From: Ustilago trichophora
Taxonomy: Eukaryota > Basidiomycota > Ustilaginomycetes > Ustilaginales > Ustilaginaceae
DNA length: 64,000 bases
Reading direction: 5' to 3'
Assembly (NCBI GenBank): GCA_900323505.1
Contig: OOIN01000015.1
Location: forward strand, 372,001 to 436,000
Part shown: one piece after another, positions 40,401-50,100 of the stretch
Layout: every line of letters begins with the position of its first letter
How positions within the stretch are numbered: position 1 is the first letter of the stretch
Notes under the pieces: generated by a model
The model's database searches: none
What the model was told of the DNA's origin: nothing
The model's input: the letters and a program-made list of their open reading frames with translations, nothing else
Translations under genes and position numbers: made by a program

Positions 40401-41957
40401 CTGGTGGAGATCGTGCGTCTGAGTAACGACGGCATCCACGGTGTGAAAGATGTACAGAGCATGGAGGCTAGGCGGCAATGGTGGACCGAGCGCCATCGTC
40501 TCGACGACGAGCTGAAGGAGCTTCTTCAAGCCATCCAAGATACGTGGCTAGGCGGCTTCAAGGGCGTCTTCTGCGAGCCGACATCCGATGCTCGGGCCAT
40601 CACTGCATTGCGAGCTAGGTTCGAAAAGATCATCCGCCGCGCCTGCTTTCCTACGGCCAACAAGCGCCCAAGCAAGCTCAAGCTGGATGACGCCGTTTTT
40701 GAGTGCTTCGCTGGTCTGCCAGCTGACTGCACGGATGAAGACCTGGAGGATCTTGTACACTATGTCATGGACGCACTGCAATTCAGCGGCTTCCAAGTGG
40801 CGGTGGACGAGATCGATCTCGACGAGACAGCGATGGATCTGCGTGGAGCCTTGGAAGAGTTCCATGGCAAAAAGGCGCAGTCATCGCCCAACAAGACCAG
40901 CATGGCCTATGTGGCGGTCGACGAGGAGGAGCAAGTACAGGACCATCACATCTTTTTGGTGCTTGACAAGGATACGTCGGTGTTCCCGTGGGAGTCGATG
41001 CCCATCCTGCGTGGTAGGGCCGTGAGCCGCATCCCATCAATGGCATTCTTGCAGGATCGCATCGAGATGGCCAAGGTGTTCTGTCGAAAGCCCGAGATCG
41101 AACAAGATGACGCAGAGACGGACGAGCTGGAGCTGAGTCCTTTGCAGAAAGGCAAGCAGGCAGCTCGATCCCGATCTCGCTCGCCCACCAAATCTTCGCG
41201 TCCGCTGAAGATATCGACATTCGGCAGCAAAGGTGCCGCGCACATTGACGACCAGGAAAGCATAGCTTCGACCTCAGCATGGCAAGTTGCACTGCGCAAC
41301 GGCAAGCTGTTCAGCCTGTCGAAACGCAAGACGTTCTACCTTCTCAATCCAGGAGGAGATTTGGTGCAGAGTCAGGATCGTTTCGAGCCGTGGCTCAAGC
41401 AACGCGGCGGCACTCACGGATGGAAGGGCATTGTCGGTCGACAACCCATCGTGGATGAATTGCCAGATGCGCTTACGTCGTCGGATCTGCTGCTCTACTT
41501 TGGTCACGGCGGCGCGGAACAGTTCATTCGCCAGTCCAAGGTCCGAGAGCTGCAACGATGTGCAGTCGCCATGCTTTGGGGCTGCTCCTCCGCAATGCTG
41601 CACGACAACGGTGACTTTGACCGCACCGGCACGCCCCTCAACTACATGTGCGGTGGCGCACCGGCGATGGTGGGGAACCTGTGGGATATGACGGATCGCG
41701 AGCTGGATTCGGTGTGCGAAGGAGTCTTTGGCCGTCTTGGATTGATGGAGGCTCGCGAACGCGCCGAGGTCAAACCAGCGGCACGCAACATAAAGCTCGA
41801 TGCTTGTGGCAACCTCGAGACGAGTCGAGCACCCACCGAGATGTCATTGGCCCGCGCTATCGCCGAGAGCCGCGACGACTGCAGGCTGCCGTATCTCACT
41901 GGAGCTGCCGCCGTCGTCTACGGTGTGCCTGTATACTGGGATGATGGCGATGAGTAA
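34464..41957 (+). CDS. ESP1: Separase (Esp1/Cut1-type C50 cysteine protease)
   Basis: 2,497 residues in one exon from ATG 34464. The caspase-like protease that cuts cohesin at anaphase onset, held inactive by securin. What is seen: a 150-residue Ser/Thr/Ala-rich, basic N-terminus; a long alpha-helical superhelix (about 150-2000) with disordered inserts near 1110-1190 and 1430-1470; then the C50 protease domain at about 2050-2480. The catalytic His is H2348 in LLYFGHGGAEQF, and the catalytic Cys is C2374 in LWGCSSAML, 26 residues later as in the family. GTPLNYMCGGAPAMVGNLWD, the most conserved separase block, follows. Basic-residue patches within the inserts could be autocleavage or regulatory sites, unproven. 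Larger than yeast Esp1 (1,630) and similar to other basidiomycete forms. Downstream gene is Rad16 on the same strand. Confidence 0.96.
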   Translation: MPGRVATMPTAASSSTGTSAATKVLTRTRNTTARSTTTSSALTKTAATTTTSATANTSRTASDKPKVRAAPATSSTTSSRSATSTATSSSSTRASSATTPASSSRASAVSTHVAPPNRSASATAKSTPSAPVGSSSAAARTARSRTAIAPSVVKRAAVAKQASAPVDQSWTESEVLTALATPRSFPTALPHYVLLQLGTSADALQLDTELSNCPAFSSNPAKLSAARSVYFAKQLVNAGLAFLSELVSSGWTASAAPSPSEASHVLASVHTFRIAARFLLLPRDASTAKTAGKQKELEVETVILRTCSKLKTIGFSTAAQSDCSYLGRLVAGIDDAIAASAEATPTMLLPPFSIPGEATTDPTSARISFLVDLQCSSVISALESAELSSLDSILADLNHEHGPLAWQLYGRLRRGEVRVLDRAAFAIERAISKALQRLEAPNSQEHLPLRTLALQLLVQVSDIDLVAFWERVARAGGAVLKTAQKDGEDVASAYHTVQDTFETVIATASNVAENSEGKNKLEGDGFQRFCEYWLSFARKAGSAVGVERATAAMSGASIPTQTGSAEAPIVLEDSDITGAETISTCTPASQAEISDRDIAKICAILTGSVLALDKVLAGSAEPDSQSKLDDAARILQQQVTSWPVTAPMTSQLKLYRVVDQLHRRSCSKLSSQGSDSKGQPKADATSPANVDDLSRACIQLLYSLFQHSTPSRPASPSASNSASKSTPSRTASLPTRDACLVDIVYGYRVLANKVFSASSRSARDEALGEMKKCHSLLRSDLAQSLPNRVVSEQLRLLSTSFYNPGGILYNAANYIEAAEFLQLAVDCEAESIRLLCADVNRLDAAEQQELETTWTKRQEALGKRLEYTAVAYRFAGSKLEALQTYRQMLLSTVSTVGKQLDRLAGRNSVEECFKASETKAFVSSIKAIVDLSVHDLSSDLDLDDQKHSLANWLIECNDTEPSVKGAILEQAAQLLDARSHLSGSVRAINNVHQALLQIYDPAAFPLRRARILARKLEMDVLSHALVLSEEEVAQAEEDAIACLDRQDLGRDQDLARLRSQYRCSVLLSAALHARLRQPFADPQDLTEKVELACKTLSSALSASSKATQPSTPQASCTSPKATAVTPTATPVARGAPRRATAAPGRTATARKALVARTAPPQASATPNNLTTPPSKTGKPVFEVVVSSLNRRSPQTSSIAGARSLDRPEQFCQSLLTFHEAFSALALTQCSVQILKAVRQTTRCGVEVLSGMEDLFCRASADLALAYLGLGKASRAGSVLRSATSMLSKHASPSSPSSKLVLVSQDVRFRCLMAQAELSCQERDLTSAQARLSEGLKLAKTPTKGDKTMTSSMERLRQRERQAIAFSAWAHLQMARGDLAASIESTTLALRHLIRLSGNLSHIASKTQTSEQDLTQNATSDGVAPSSDVVMDTGETRQPQKEQEQQQLPKFCGATFSSLFWRCCGLLLENYTRLSKLHSIRGSAADAEAMAGEGIDFATSLRFALPLARALIQRGELRLQLNRPEQGQEDLSRCLEVLQNTWIPEVVSLSYVQGDCLLRIEQLGEALRSYTAGEETLRCLSTTFAEAEHAMPSPKALTHHRRKSSSSSPVAQLRARLSNGMGTDLVMPELQSRLLQRQAWILHLMGESDRSEEAVEKAACVTDGLVTVDARVDQFVLEGRIALRRALEHLQGDHFFSMLPEAAISIPMVPSVSVRTLVAAAGSHQTISEETVKTALGMLTPADSAFREALSLGLLSSHSLVLREAFASLAQVYTTQAALGKNVKMAANAAAALLDWASSVGIRRNLLVSISAKLKSPTAALGDQEWPSIANEGQQATVGSRFLHGRSTEADESDEEEALPTRLAKMSLNQRARASNERPAPSANPLSAFWQSVRLRHQQAHHEPGSVKHLLPRNWTVISISVRGTDVENLVLTRQEGGGGLDGCTAKEAVLYSLPMNRRSQRDGTEEEEEQLTLRAAQEKLVEIVRLSNDGIHGVKDVQSMEARRQWWTERHRLDDELKELLQAIQDTWLGGFKGVFCEPTSDARAITALRARFEKIIRRACFPTANKRPSKLKLDDAVFECFAGLPADCTDEDLEDLVHYVMDALQFSGFQVAVDEIDLDETAMDLRGALEEFHGKKAQSSPNKTSMAYVAVDEEEQVQDHHIFLVLDKDTSVFPWESMPILRGRAVSRIPSMAFLQDRIEMAKVFCRKPEIEQDDAETDELELSPLQKGKQAARSRSRSPTKSSRPLKISTFGSKGAAHIDDQESIASTSAWQVALRNGKLFSLSKRKTFYLLNPGGDLVQSQDRFEPWLKQRGGTHGWKGIVGRQPIVDELPDALTSSDLLLYFGHGGAEQFIRQSKVRELQRCAVAMLWGCSSAMLHDNGDFDRTGTPLNYMCGGAPAMVGNLWDMTDRELDSVCEGVFGRLGLMEARERAEVKPAARNIKLDACGNLETSRAPTEMSLARAIAESRDDCRLPYLTGAAAVVYGVPVYWDDGDE

Positions 41958-42941
41958 GATTCACAACCACGATACGGTGCTAGCCTTGCTTTCCTATCCT
42001 TCGCAATACATATCTTGAATCGACAACTCACACCCCTTATCTGTGATTCCTTCATCGTCAGCGTGATCATTTGAAAGTGATACAGTATGAAGGCATAGTG
42101 CGAGCGCATAGTGTCTCTTCCGAAAGTCACGGCTCAAAGAAAAAGAATTGAAAAATGAAAAACTTGTGGCGACGCGTAAAGTGAAAACTCCGCGCAAGAA
42201 AAAAGTGACACCGAAAATCATGGCTTGAAATTCATTACGAGGCACTAGAGGAGAGGAAAGAAACTGATGAAGCTGAGAAGAAAGGTTTTACGGAGAGGGA
42301 GCCACAAAAAGAGCAGCTGCAAAGCGCATGCAGGGCTCTCGAAAGCGTGCAGCAGCAAGTCACACCTTTTCATGGGCTCAGTCGACGGTGAATAGGGTTT
42401 TGACACAAGTCTCTTTAAGCCGGTGGCGAAATTTGGCTGAGTCGCTCGTTCGAGCAACACTTTCGATCCTATCTTTTCCTTCCCACCATTCTCACCCTCA
42501 CCCTTCCTCCCTTCCTCCCTCCTCCTCCTTTATCCTTACCTTTTCTTTCTTCAATTGCGGCTGCTTTGTCTCAAGCCCCCGCTTCTTTTCTGGGCCTCGA
42601 GTCTCATCGAGTTTCCAGTACAGCTCCTCTCTCCGCCGTTGGCCGCCAACAAGGACCGCATACATCCTTCCTCTTTTGGTTCGATCTGCCTTCTGCCCTC
42701 GCCAAGCTCGGCTAGAAACCTTCTCCCTCCCAGCGGCCGGCTCGTTGGGTCTCCATAATTTTGTTTCAGTGGCGCCTGCCTCCAGACCTGCCCACTGATC
42801 CTTTGCTTCGAGTCAAAACTTTTCTAGCAGCCCCTCTCTTCTCCAGCTAGACGTTGACATCAACTCGCCCTCACAGTATCTCCTTCAAGCTCGATTCCTT
42901 GCTCTGAGGCCTCTTCGAGCGCAACAAAAGGCCTGTTCACC
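41958..42941. promoter_or_regulatory. 0.98-kb gap with CT-rich tract upstream of Rad16
   Basis: Between separase and Rad16, both plus strand. Positions about 42470-42560 are nearly pure pyrimidine (many TTCC/CTCC units), a feature common near transcription starts of highly expressed fungal genes. The 5' UTR probably begins after this tract. No gene seen. Confidence 0.55.
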
Positions 42942-45900
42942 ATGCCTCCTCGTCGTTCTTCACGCCCGTCGGCCGCAGCTGCAGCCAGCAACGATGTGAT
43001 TGTCATCTCTTCGGACGACGAAAAGGTGATTGCTGTCAAGCCAGAGTCGACCATTTCCAGTCGCCCGACCAGACGTCGAACTGCCAGCTCGCTGGCTGCA
43101 TCTGCGGCGAGCACTCCCGCGACAGCACGCTCCTCGCGTACCAGCTCGACTTACACCTCTGGAAGCCACACTCCCGCCACCTCAGTCGAAGACGGTGGCG
43201 ACAGCAACGACGAAGTCAAGCTTATTCTCGCCGATGATGCATTGCAGTCTGGCCGTGGTATGTCAGCCCCACGCGCAGCACGAGCAAGCCGATCCGCCTC
43301 GCTCAAGTCGGCTGCCAAGGTCGAGGCTTCTCCTGTCCGCTTGACTGCAGACTCCCGAAAGCGAAAGCAAGCCCCAACCGCCACCGAGACGGACGCCACC
43401 ATCTCTTCAAAGGCACACAAAGTGCGGGCCGACGACAAGACATCAGCTCGTCGATCATCGGCTCGCGGCAAAGCGTCTACCACCGCCATGAAGCATTGGG
43501 ACGACGACGAACTGGATGCTTGGCTCGATGAAGAGCTCGGACCTTCATCCTCAGCTACCCAGACCGAAGTTGACGGCAAGGTGAGCGGAAAAGGGAAAGC
43601 CAAAGCCAAAATCGAAGACGATAGCGACGATATCTTCGAGGATCCAAACCTCACGCCTCATTCGCGTCGTCAGCCCCGCCGCACCGCTTCTTCGAGCACC
43701 AAACCGCTCAAGTCGTACGTCGGCGACTCGGAAGGAGATGACCTCGCCTTTGGTAGAGGAGAGTACGACGATGACTTTTCCTTCGACGGCCTTAGCAGCG
43801 ATGAAGAGCCATTGGCCATCAAGAAGAAGCCCAACCAGTCGCGCCAAGATGGCACTCAGCAAGCCGGCCCAAGCACGTTTGCTACTCTGAATGAGATGCA
43901 GTTTGATTCAGACTTCGACGCTACCGACGAGGACGAGGACTTCCACCCGCAACGCAACAACTTCTACGCCGAAGACACTCAGTACGAGACGGCCAAGCAG
44001 CGAAAGGCTCGACTTCGAAGCGAAAAGCATCAGGCTCGTCTGAAGAAAAAGGACTCCCGCACCCAATATGACAAGAACTTCACAGCCCTCATCAAACACC
44101 ATCCTCAGCTCGAGACTGTGTGGGAGGACCTGCAGAATACCGTCGCCGTCATCAAGCCCGAAGAGGCCGAGCAGCCTTCCGGTCTCAACATCAGGCTGCT
44201 ACCCTTCCAGCGCGAGGGTCTGTATTGGATGACACGCCAGGAGCAGGGCACGTGGAAGGGAGGCATGCTTGCCGATGAGATGGGCATGGGAAAGACGATT
44301 CAAATGATCAGTCTCATGCTTTCCGATCGCAAGAAGCCATGCCTCGTCGTTGCACCCACCGTCGCCATCATGCAGTGGCGAAACGAGATCGAGCAGTACA
44401 CCGAGCCGAAGCTCAAAGTGCTTTTGTGGCACGGAGCCAACCGAACCCAGAATCTCAAGGAGCTCAAGGCTGCCGATGTTGTGTTGACGAGTTATGCTGT
44501 GCTGGAAAGCAGCTTCCGCAAGCAAGAGTCGGGCTTCAAACGCAAGAACGAGATTCTCAAAGAAAAGTCGGCGCTGCACGCTGTTCACTGGCGTCGCATC
44601 ATTCTCGACGAGGCACACAACATCAAGGAGCGTTCCACCAATACCGCCAAAGGTGCCTTTGCACTGCAGGGCGACTTCCGATGGTGCCTCAGTGGTACAC
44701 CCTTGCAGAACCGTGTCGGTGAGCTGTACTCGATGATCCGCTTCCTCGGAGGTGATCCTTTCGCCTACTACTTCTGCAAGAAGTGTCCCTGCAAGTCGCT
44801 GCACTGGGCGTTCAGCGACAAGCGAAACTGCGACATGTGCGGCCACACACCGATGCACCACACCTGCTATTGGAACAACGAGATTCTCAAGCCCATCCAG
44901 CGCAGTGGTGCCCAGACCGGTGAAGGTCGCGATGCCTTCCGCCGTCTGCGTATCTTGCTCGAGCGCATGATGCTTCGACGAACCAAGCTCGAACGTGCCG
45001 ACGACATGGGTCTGCCCCCGCGTACCATCGAAGTCCGACGCGATCTGTTCAACGAGGAAGAGGAGGACCTCTACACGTCGCTCTACACGGACACGACTCG
45101 AAAGTTCAGCACCTACCTCGACCAGGGCACCGTGCTCAACAACTATTCGAACATCTTTACGCTGCTCACCCGAATGAGGCAGCTGGCCAATCATCCCGAT
45201 CTGGTGCTGCGTTCCAAGACAGGCCTTGCCTCGAAGCTGCTCGGCGACGATCAGAGCGAGATCCACGTCTGCCGACTGTGCACTGACGAAGCCGAAGATG
45301 CCATCATGTCGCGCTGCAAGCATATCTTCTGCCGTGAGTGTGTTCGTCAGTACCTAGACTCGGAGATCGTTCCAGGCATGGTGCCGGATTGCCCCTACTG
45401 CCACGCGACCCTCTCCATCGATCTTGAGGCCGAGGCCCTTGAGCCTCCTCAGAGCTCGATTCGCATGAACGACTCTGGTCGTCAAGGCATCCTTTCTCGA
45501 CTAGACATGGACAAGTGGCGATCCAGCACCAAGATCGAGGCTCTGGTCGAGGAGCTGACGCAACTGCGAAGTGAAGACAAGACGATCAAGTCGCTCGTCT
45601 TTTCGCAGTTTGTCAACTTTTTGGACCTGATCGCCTTCCGACTGCAACGAGCCGGTTTCCAGATCTGCCGACTCGAGGGCAACATGTCGCCCGAGGCTCG
45701 TAACCGCACCATCAAGCACTTCATGGAGAATCCAGGCGTGACCGTCTTTTTGGTTTCGCTCAAGGCCGGAGGTGTGGCGCTGAATCTGACCGAGGCGTCG
45801 CGTGTATACCTGATGGACCCGTGGTGGAATCCTTCGGTCGAAGTGCAAGCGATGGACCGAATCCATCGACTCGGGCAACACCGCCCGATCATTGTGAAGC

Positions 45901-46046
45901 GAATGGTGATTGAAAACAGTATCGAGTCGCGTATCATTGAATTGCAGAACAAGAAGAGCGCCATGATCGAGGCTGCCATCGGCAAGGATGACGGCGCCAT
46001 GGGCCGGCTCAGCGTTTCTGACCTGCGCTTCCTATTCACGCTCTGA
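42942..46046 (+). CDS. RAD16: Rad16-type SNF2 ATPase/RING ubiquitin ligase
   Basis: 1,034 residues; yeast Rad16 has 790, the difference being a 380-residue disordered acidic N-terminus with a SUMO-interaction-like VIVISSDDE near residue 19. Acts with Rad7 in global-genome nucleotide excision repair. What is seen: SNF2 ATPase lobe 1 from about 415, Walker A DEMGMGKTIQ with Lys at about 451, DEAH at 556-559, LSGTPLQNRV; then the Rad16-specific cysteine insert near 605-645 (YYFCKKCPCKSLHW, CDMCGHTPMHHT), which separates it from Rad5 and other RING-SNF2 proteins; a C3HC4 RING starting at C777 (CRLCTDEAEDAI, CKHIFCRECVRQYL, CPYC); and lobe 2 at about 855-1000 (LVSLKAGGVALNLT, DRIHRLGQHRPI). Single exon, ATG 42942. 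Confidence 0.96.
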   Translation: MPPRRSSRPSAAAAASNDVIVISSDDEKVIAVKPESTISSRPTRRRTASSLAASAASTPATARSSRTSSTYTSGSHTPATSVEDGGDSNDEVKLILADDALQSGRGMSAPRAARASRSASLKSAAKVEASPVRLTADSRKRKQAPTATETDATISSKAHKVRADDKTSARRSSARGKASTTAMKHWDDDELDAWLDEELGPSSSATQTEVDGKVSGKGKAKAKIEDDSDDIFEDPNLTPHSRRQPRRTASSSTKPLKSYVGDSEGDDLAFGRGEYDDDFSFDGLSSDEEPLAIKKKPNQSRQDGTQQAGPSTFATLNEMQFDSDFDATDEDEDFHPQRNNFYAEDTQYETAKQRKARLRSEKHQARLKKKDSRTQYDKNFTALIKHHPQLETVWEDLQNTVAVIKPEEAEQPSGLNIRLLPFQREGLYWMTRQEQGTWKGGMLADEMGMGKTIQMISLMLSDRKKPCLVVAPTVAIMQWRNEIEQYTEPKLKVLLWHGANRTQNLKELKAADVVLTSYAVLESSFRKQESGFKRKNEILKEKSALHAVHWRRIILDEAHNIKERSTNTAKGAFALQGDFRWCLSGTPLQNRVGELYSMIRFLGGDPFAYYFCKKCPCKSLHWAFSDKRNCDMCGHTPMHHTCYWNNEILKPIQRSGAQTGEGRDAFRRLRILLERMMLRRTKLERADDMGLPPRTIEVRRDLFNEEEEDLYTSLYTDTTRKFSTYLDQGTVLNNYSNIFTLLTRMRQLANHPDLVLRSKTGLASKLLGDDQSEIHVCRLCTDEAEDAIMSRCKHIFCRECVRQYLDSEIVPGMVPDCPYCHATLSIDLEAEALEPPQSSIRMNDSGRQGILSRLDMDKWRSSTKIEALVEELTQLRSEDKTIKSLVFSQFVNFLDLIAFRLQRAGFQICRLEGNMSPEARNRTIKHFMENPGVTVFLVSLKAGGVALNLTEASRVYLMDPWWNPSVEVQAMDRIHRLGQHRPIIVKRMVIENSIESRIIELQNKKSAMIEAAIGKDDGAMGRLSVSDLRFLFTL

Positions 46047-47186
46047 TCGACGTAGTCTTGCACTCGCAGCCATCTCGCCTCGTCGACTCTATCTAACGCC
46101 TTGTTTCTTTTCCTTCGCTCTTATCGGCTCCTGTCGCGCCTATTCCGTTCGCATCACATGTCACCGTAGTTCTCGCACTGTTATCCAAAAGTGTCCAATT
46201 CGTTCCACTGCTGACGACTGAGGCTTGTTTGCAAGAGTGTCTATAAATTGAGTCACAGAATTGGACAGGCCGAGATTTCTTGCTTGCTACGAGAAGAGGA
46301 CCTCTCGGCGATCTCCGAGCGAGCGGTAGAGACCGACAGATTCGAATGAAAAACAAAAAGAAGCCTTGCAGCTCGCGGCGAAAATTGCAAAAAGCCACAA
46401 CGCTGATTGGCGCTTGGCTTCTCGAACCAAGGTTAGTCGGCCATCAGATACCCCACGCTCTCGACTTGGTCCACATGACTTGCGGCGCAAGCTCCATCGG
46501 TCGTTGTCAGGGTATTAAAGACAAGAAACCTTGACAGCTGGAACGAGACTGGGAAGGCGGTCAAAGGCATAGGCAGGCGTTGACCAAGGGATGAGCTGGC
46601 CGAGTTGCGGAAGGCTGGAAGGACCAAACAGCGGTGGAGAAGGCTTCGGATTTGACCGAGAAACGGGTCTTCGGCTTCCGGTTCGATACTGCGCTCTGCT
46701 GCCTTTGTAAATTTGGATTTCTCCAATATCTCGAGGGTTGCACAGAGTCGTAGGTGTGTGGCTCGCGCGCATGTGCCGTTACTGTCTGTATCTGTCTGAA
46801 CCGATAAAGTGACAGCGCGGGGTGGCGAATTCGACCCTTTCACTCCTGCTAGCCGCCGAGCTGTGTGAGTGACCCTTGCCCAACCACAAGCCTTGTCTGA
46901 CAACCTTATCTGCCCTCCCCGCGACTCTTGGCTTGATAGCTCGTCTTGTTTCTCCCTCACATCTGTCCTTCCGCCTTCACTCCATCACCATCTCTGTTCC
47001 CTATCCCGTCCATTTCATTTTCTCTCCTCACACAACTCCTTTCAGCTCGCATTGGCCTTGTCAGGAGAAGTTTGGACATCTCTACCATCAAACTTCCCGG
47101 CTGACAGACAACGAACGACTTGGTTTCACCGGTGCAAGAAACTGATAGACGGCTGCTAGACGCTACGGACACCTTGACCAGCCAGA
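46047..47186. promoter_or_regulatory. 1.1-kb upstream region of xanthine dehydrogenase
   Basis: Between Rad16 and XDH, both on the plus strand. HGATAR-type motifs lie at 46802-46807 (CGATAA), 46906-46911 (AGATAA, minus), 46933-46938 (TGATAG) and 47143-47148 (TGATAG), which could be sites for a nitrogen GATA factor. A pyrimidine-rich tract lies around 46915-47040. No gene seen. Confidence 0.45.
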
Positions 47187-50100
47187 ATGCCAGCGCCGAC
47201 GACAGGAAACAAGGTGGTGGACGGCTTCGAGCTGCCAAGCCAGTTCACTGACGCCTCAAAGCTCATCTTCACTGTCAACAATACCCGCTTCCAGCTCTCT
47301 CCAGCAAAGGGCGACGATCTCGACCTCACTCTCCTCGAGTTCATTCGAAGCAAAGGTTTCACCGGCACCAAGCTCGGCTGCGGCGAAGGTGGTTGCGGTG
47401 CATGCACCGTCGTCGTTGGAAAGTATGATACCCACGTGCCTGCCTCCTCATCCTCATCCCCCAAGGCACCCTACAGATACAAGTCGGTCAATGCGTGCTT
47501 GCTGCCGCTGGTTACCGTACACGGATGCCACGTCCTCACTGTCGAAGGCATCGGCTCTTCGTCCAACCCACACCCCATCCAGGAGAGAATCGGAAAGCTC
47601 TTTGGTTCGCAGTGTGGTTTCTGCACACCAGGTATCGTCATGTCTCTCTACGCTACCGTGCGCAACGGCTACGGCCATCTCACTGAAGAAGACATTGAAC
47701 ACTCGCTGGACGGATGTCTCTGCCGTTGCACGGGCTATCGACCCATCTTGGACGCTGCCAAGTCCTTTGCTACTGTCAAGAGCACCAAGAACGGCACCAA
47801 CGCTTCGAACCCGAGCAACGACAACAGCGACGAATCTGACGAGGCAGAACCCACCACACCTCCCGAGGCTGATCTCATCACACGAACACCTTGTGCCAAG
47901 GGTGATGACTGCTGCATGGTCAAAGGCAAATCCAAAGGCTGTGCACCGAATGCGGCGACCGCCCCAGGCATCTCTACAACAGCACATGCAATCCAGAAAG
48001 TCCTTGACCCGAACCAGTTCAAGCCATACGATGCTGCTTCCGAGCTCATCTTCCCACCCTACCTTGCAAAGGACATCTTCGACTCGCAGGATCTGGTCTT
48101 CATCGAGGAGCAGCCAGAATCGGAAGACCTCGACACCGAAGAAGAGCCAAGGAAGCAGTCGTCTGCACGACAGGTCTGGCTTCGACCAGGGTCGCTCCAG
48201 TCTCTCGTTGCGTGCATGAAGCTCTACGGCCTCGACGCTGGCGGCAAGATCCGCAGTGGTAATACCGAGACCGGTATCGAGGTCAAATTCAAGCACCTCA
48301 AGTACAGTGTCTCCATCTTTGTCTCCGATCACATCAAGGACCTCGCCTTCTACAAGTCTGATGAGCGTGGAATCACTGTCGGTGCCAACTTGGCGCTCAC
48401 CGATCTCGTTCGCTCCCTGAAGGCTGAGCGTCCTACGTCGTCCTATGCGCAGCAGGTGAAGCGTTCTATCTTGGACAACCTCGCTTACTTCGCTTCCAAC
48501 CAGATCAGGAATGTCGCCACTCTTGCTGGAAACATTGCGACTGCTTCTCCCATCTCAGATCTCAACCCTGTCTGGGTGGCCACCGGCGCCGAACTCTCCT
48601 ACATCGATACAACCTCGTCGGAAGAAAAGCAAGTCAACATGCGCGACTTCTTCCTTGGCTACCGAAAGACCGCTCTACCAGCTGGTGCCGTCATCACCAA
48701 GCTTTTTGTCCCTTGGTCGGATGAGGCTGGCAGCGTCGTCCACGCCTTCAAGCAGTCCAAGCGTAAGGATGACGACATTGCCATTGTCAACGCATGTCTT
48801 CGTCTCTCTGTTCGGGAAGACAAGATCGTTAACGCGACGCTGGCGTTCGGAGGCATGGGTCCCACCACGATGCAAAGTATCCAAGTGCAAAAGTTCCTGG
48901 GAGGCAAGCAGTTCAGCGCACCCGAGACACTCTCCGAAGCCTTGCAGATCTTGGCCAAGGACGACTTCCCACTGTCGTATGGTGTGCCTGGCGGCATGCC
49001 CATCTTCCGCAAGACCCTTGCGCTGGGTTTCCTGACACGCTTCTGGGGTCTCGCTGCGCCCCGCCTCGGTTTGCCGAAGCTCGCCACGGCGCTTGCCTCG
49101 CTTCCTGACCTCGAGGAACTTGCTACCAGTACCGTCGAGCGACCTGTTACGTCCGGCCAGCAGGATCTTGAGAATGTGGCCATCAAGCAGCCTGTGGGTG
49201 ACTCGATTCCTCACCTCTCGGCTATGAAGCAGGTGACGGGTGAGGCAGTCTACATTGACGATATGCCTCCCGTCGCCAATGAGCTTCATGCTGGATTCGT
49301 GCTCTCACAGCGTGCCCACGCTGTGTTGAAGAAGGTGGATGCGACTGAAGCCCTCCGAATGCCCGGTGTTGTCGACTTCATCACCTACAAGGACATCCCT
49401 GAAGGTGGCAGCAACATTTGGAACCCGCCCTCCATGGATGAGACTTTCTTTGCTGAGGACAAGGTCTACACTGTCGGTCAGACCATCGGTGTCATTGTCG
49501 CAGACAACAAGCGCAACGCACAGGCTGCTGCTCACAGGGTCCAGATCGAGTACGAGGATCTGCCGCACATTCTCACCATCGACGAGGCCATCGCCGCGGA
49601 CAGCTATTTCAAGCCTCGGCCCGTCATTCATCGTGGTGACTCGTCCGAGGAAGGCTGGAGCCAGTACGACCACGTCTTGGAAGGCGAGACGCGCATGGGA
49701 GGACAGGAACACTTCTACCTCGAAACCAACGCTTGTCTCGTGATTCCAGGCAAGGAGGATTCTGAGATCGAGGTCATCTCATCCACGCAGAACCCGTCCG
49801 AGACGCAGGTCTTCTGTGCCTCTATCCTCGGTATTCCCAACAACCGCGTCGTGACTCGTGTCAAGCGACTGGGTGGTGGCTTCGGCGGGAAGGAGTCACG
49901 CACGATTGCCTTTGCGGCTCCTCTCACCCTTGCAGCTAAGAAATTGGGGCGACCGGTGCGTGTCATGCTCGATCGAGACGAGGACATGCTCACTACCGGT
50001 CAGCGTCACCCCTTCATGTGCAAGTGGAAGCTGGCCTTCAGCTCGTCTGGTAAGCTTGAGCGTCTGCACGCCAAGGTGTACAACAATGGTGGCTGGAGTC

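Noticed and set aside
44199..45323. 374-codon minus-strand ORF inside Rad16
   Set aside because: It lies wholly opposite the ATPase/RING coding sequence and shows no domain.
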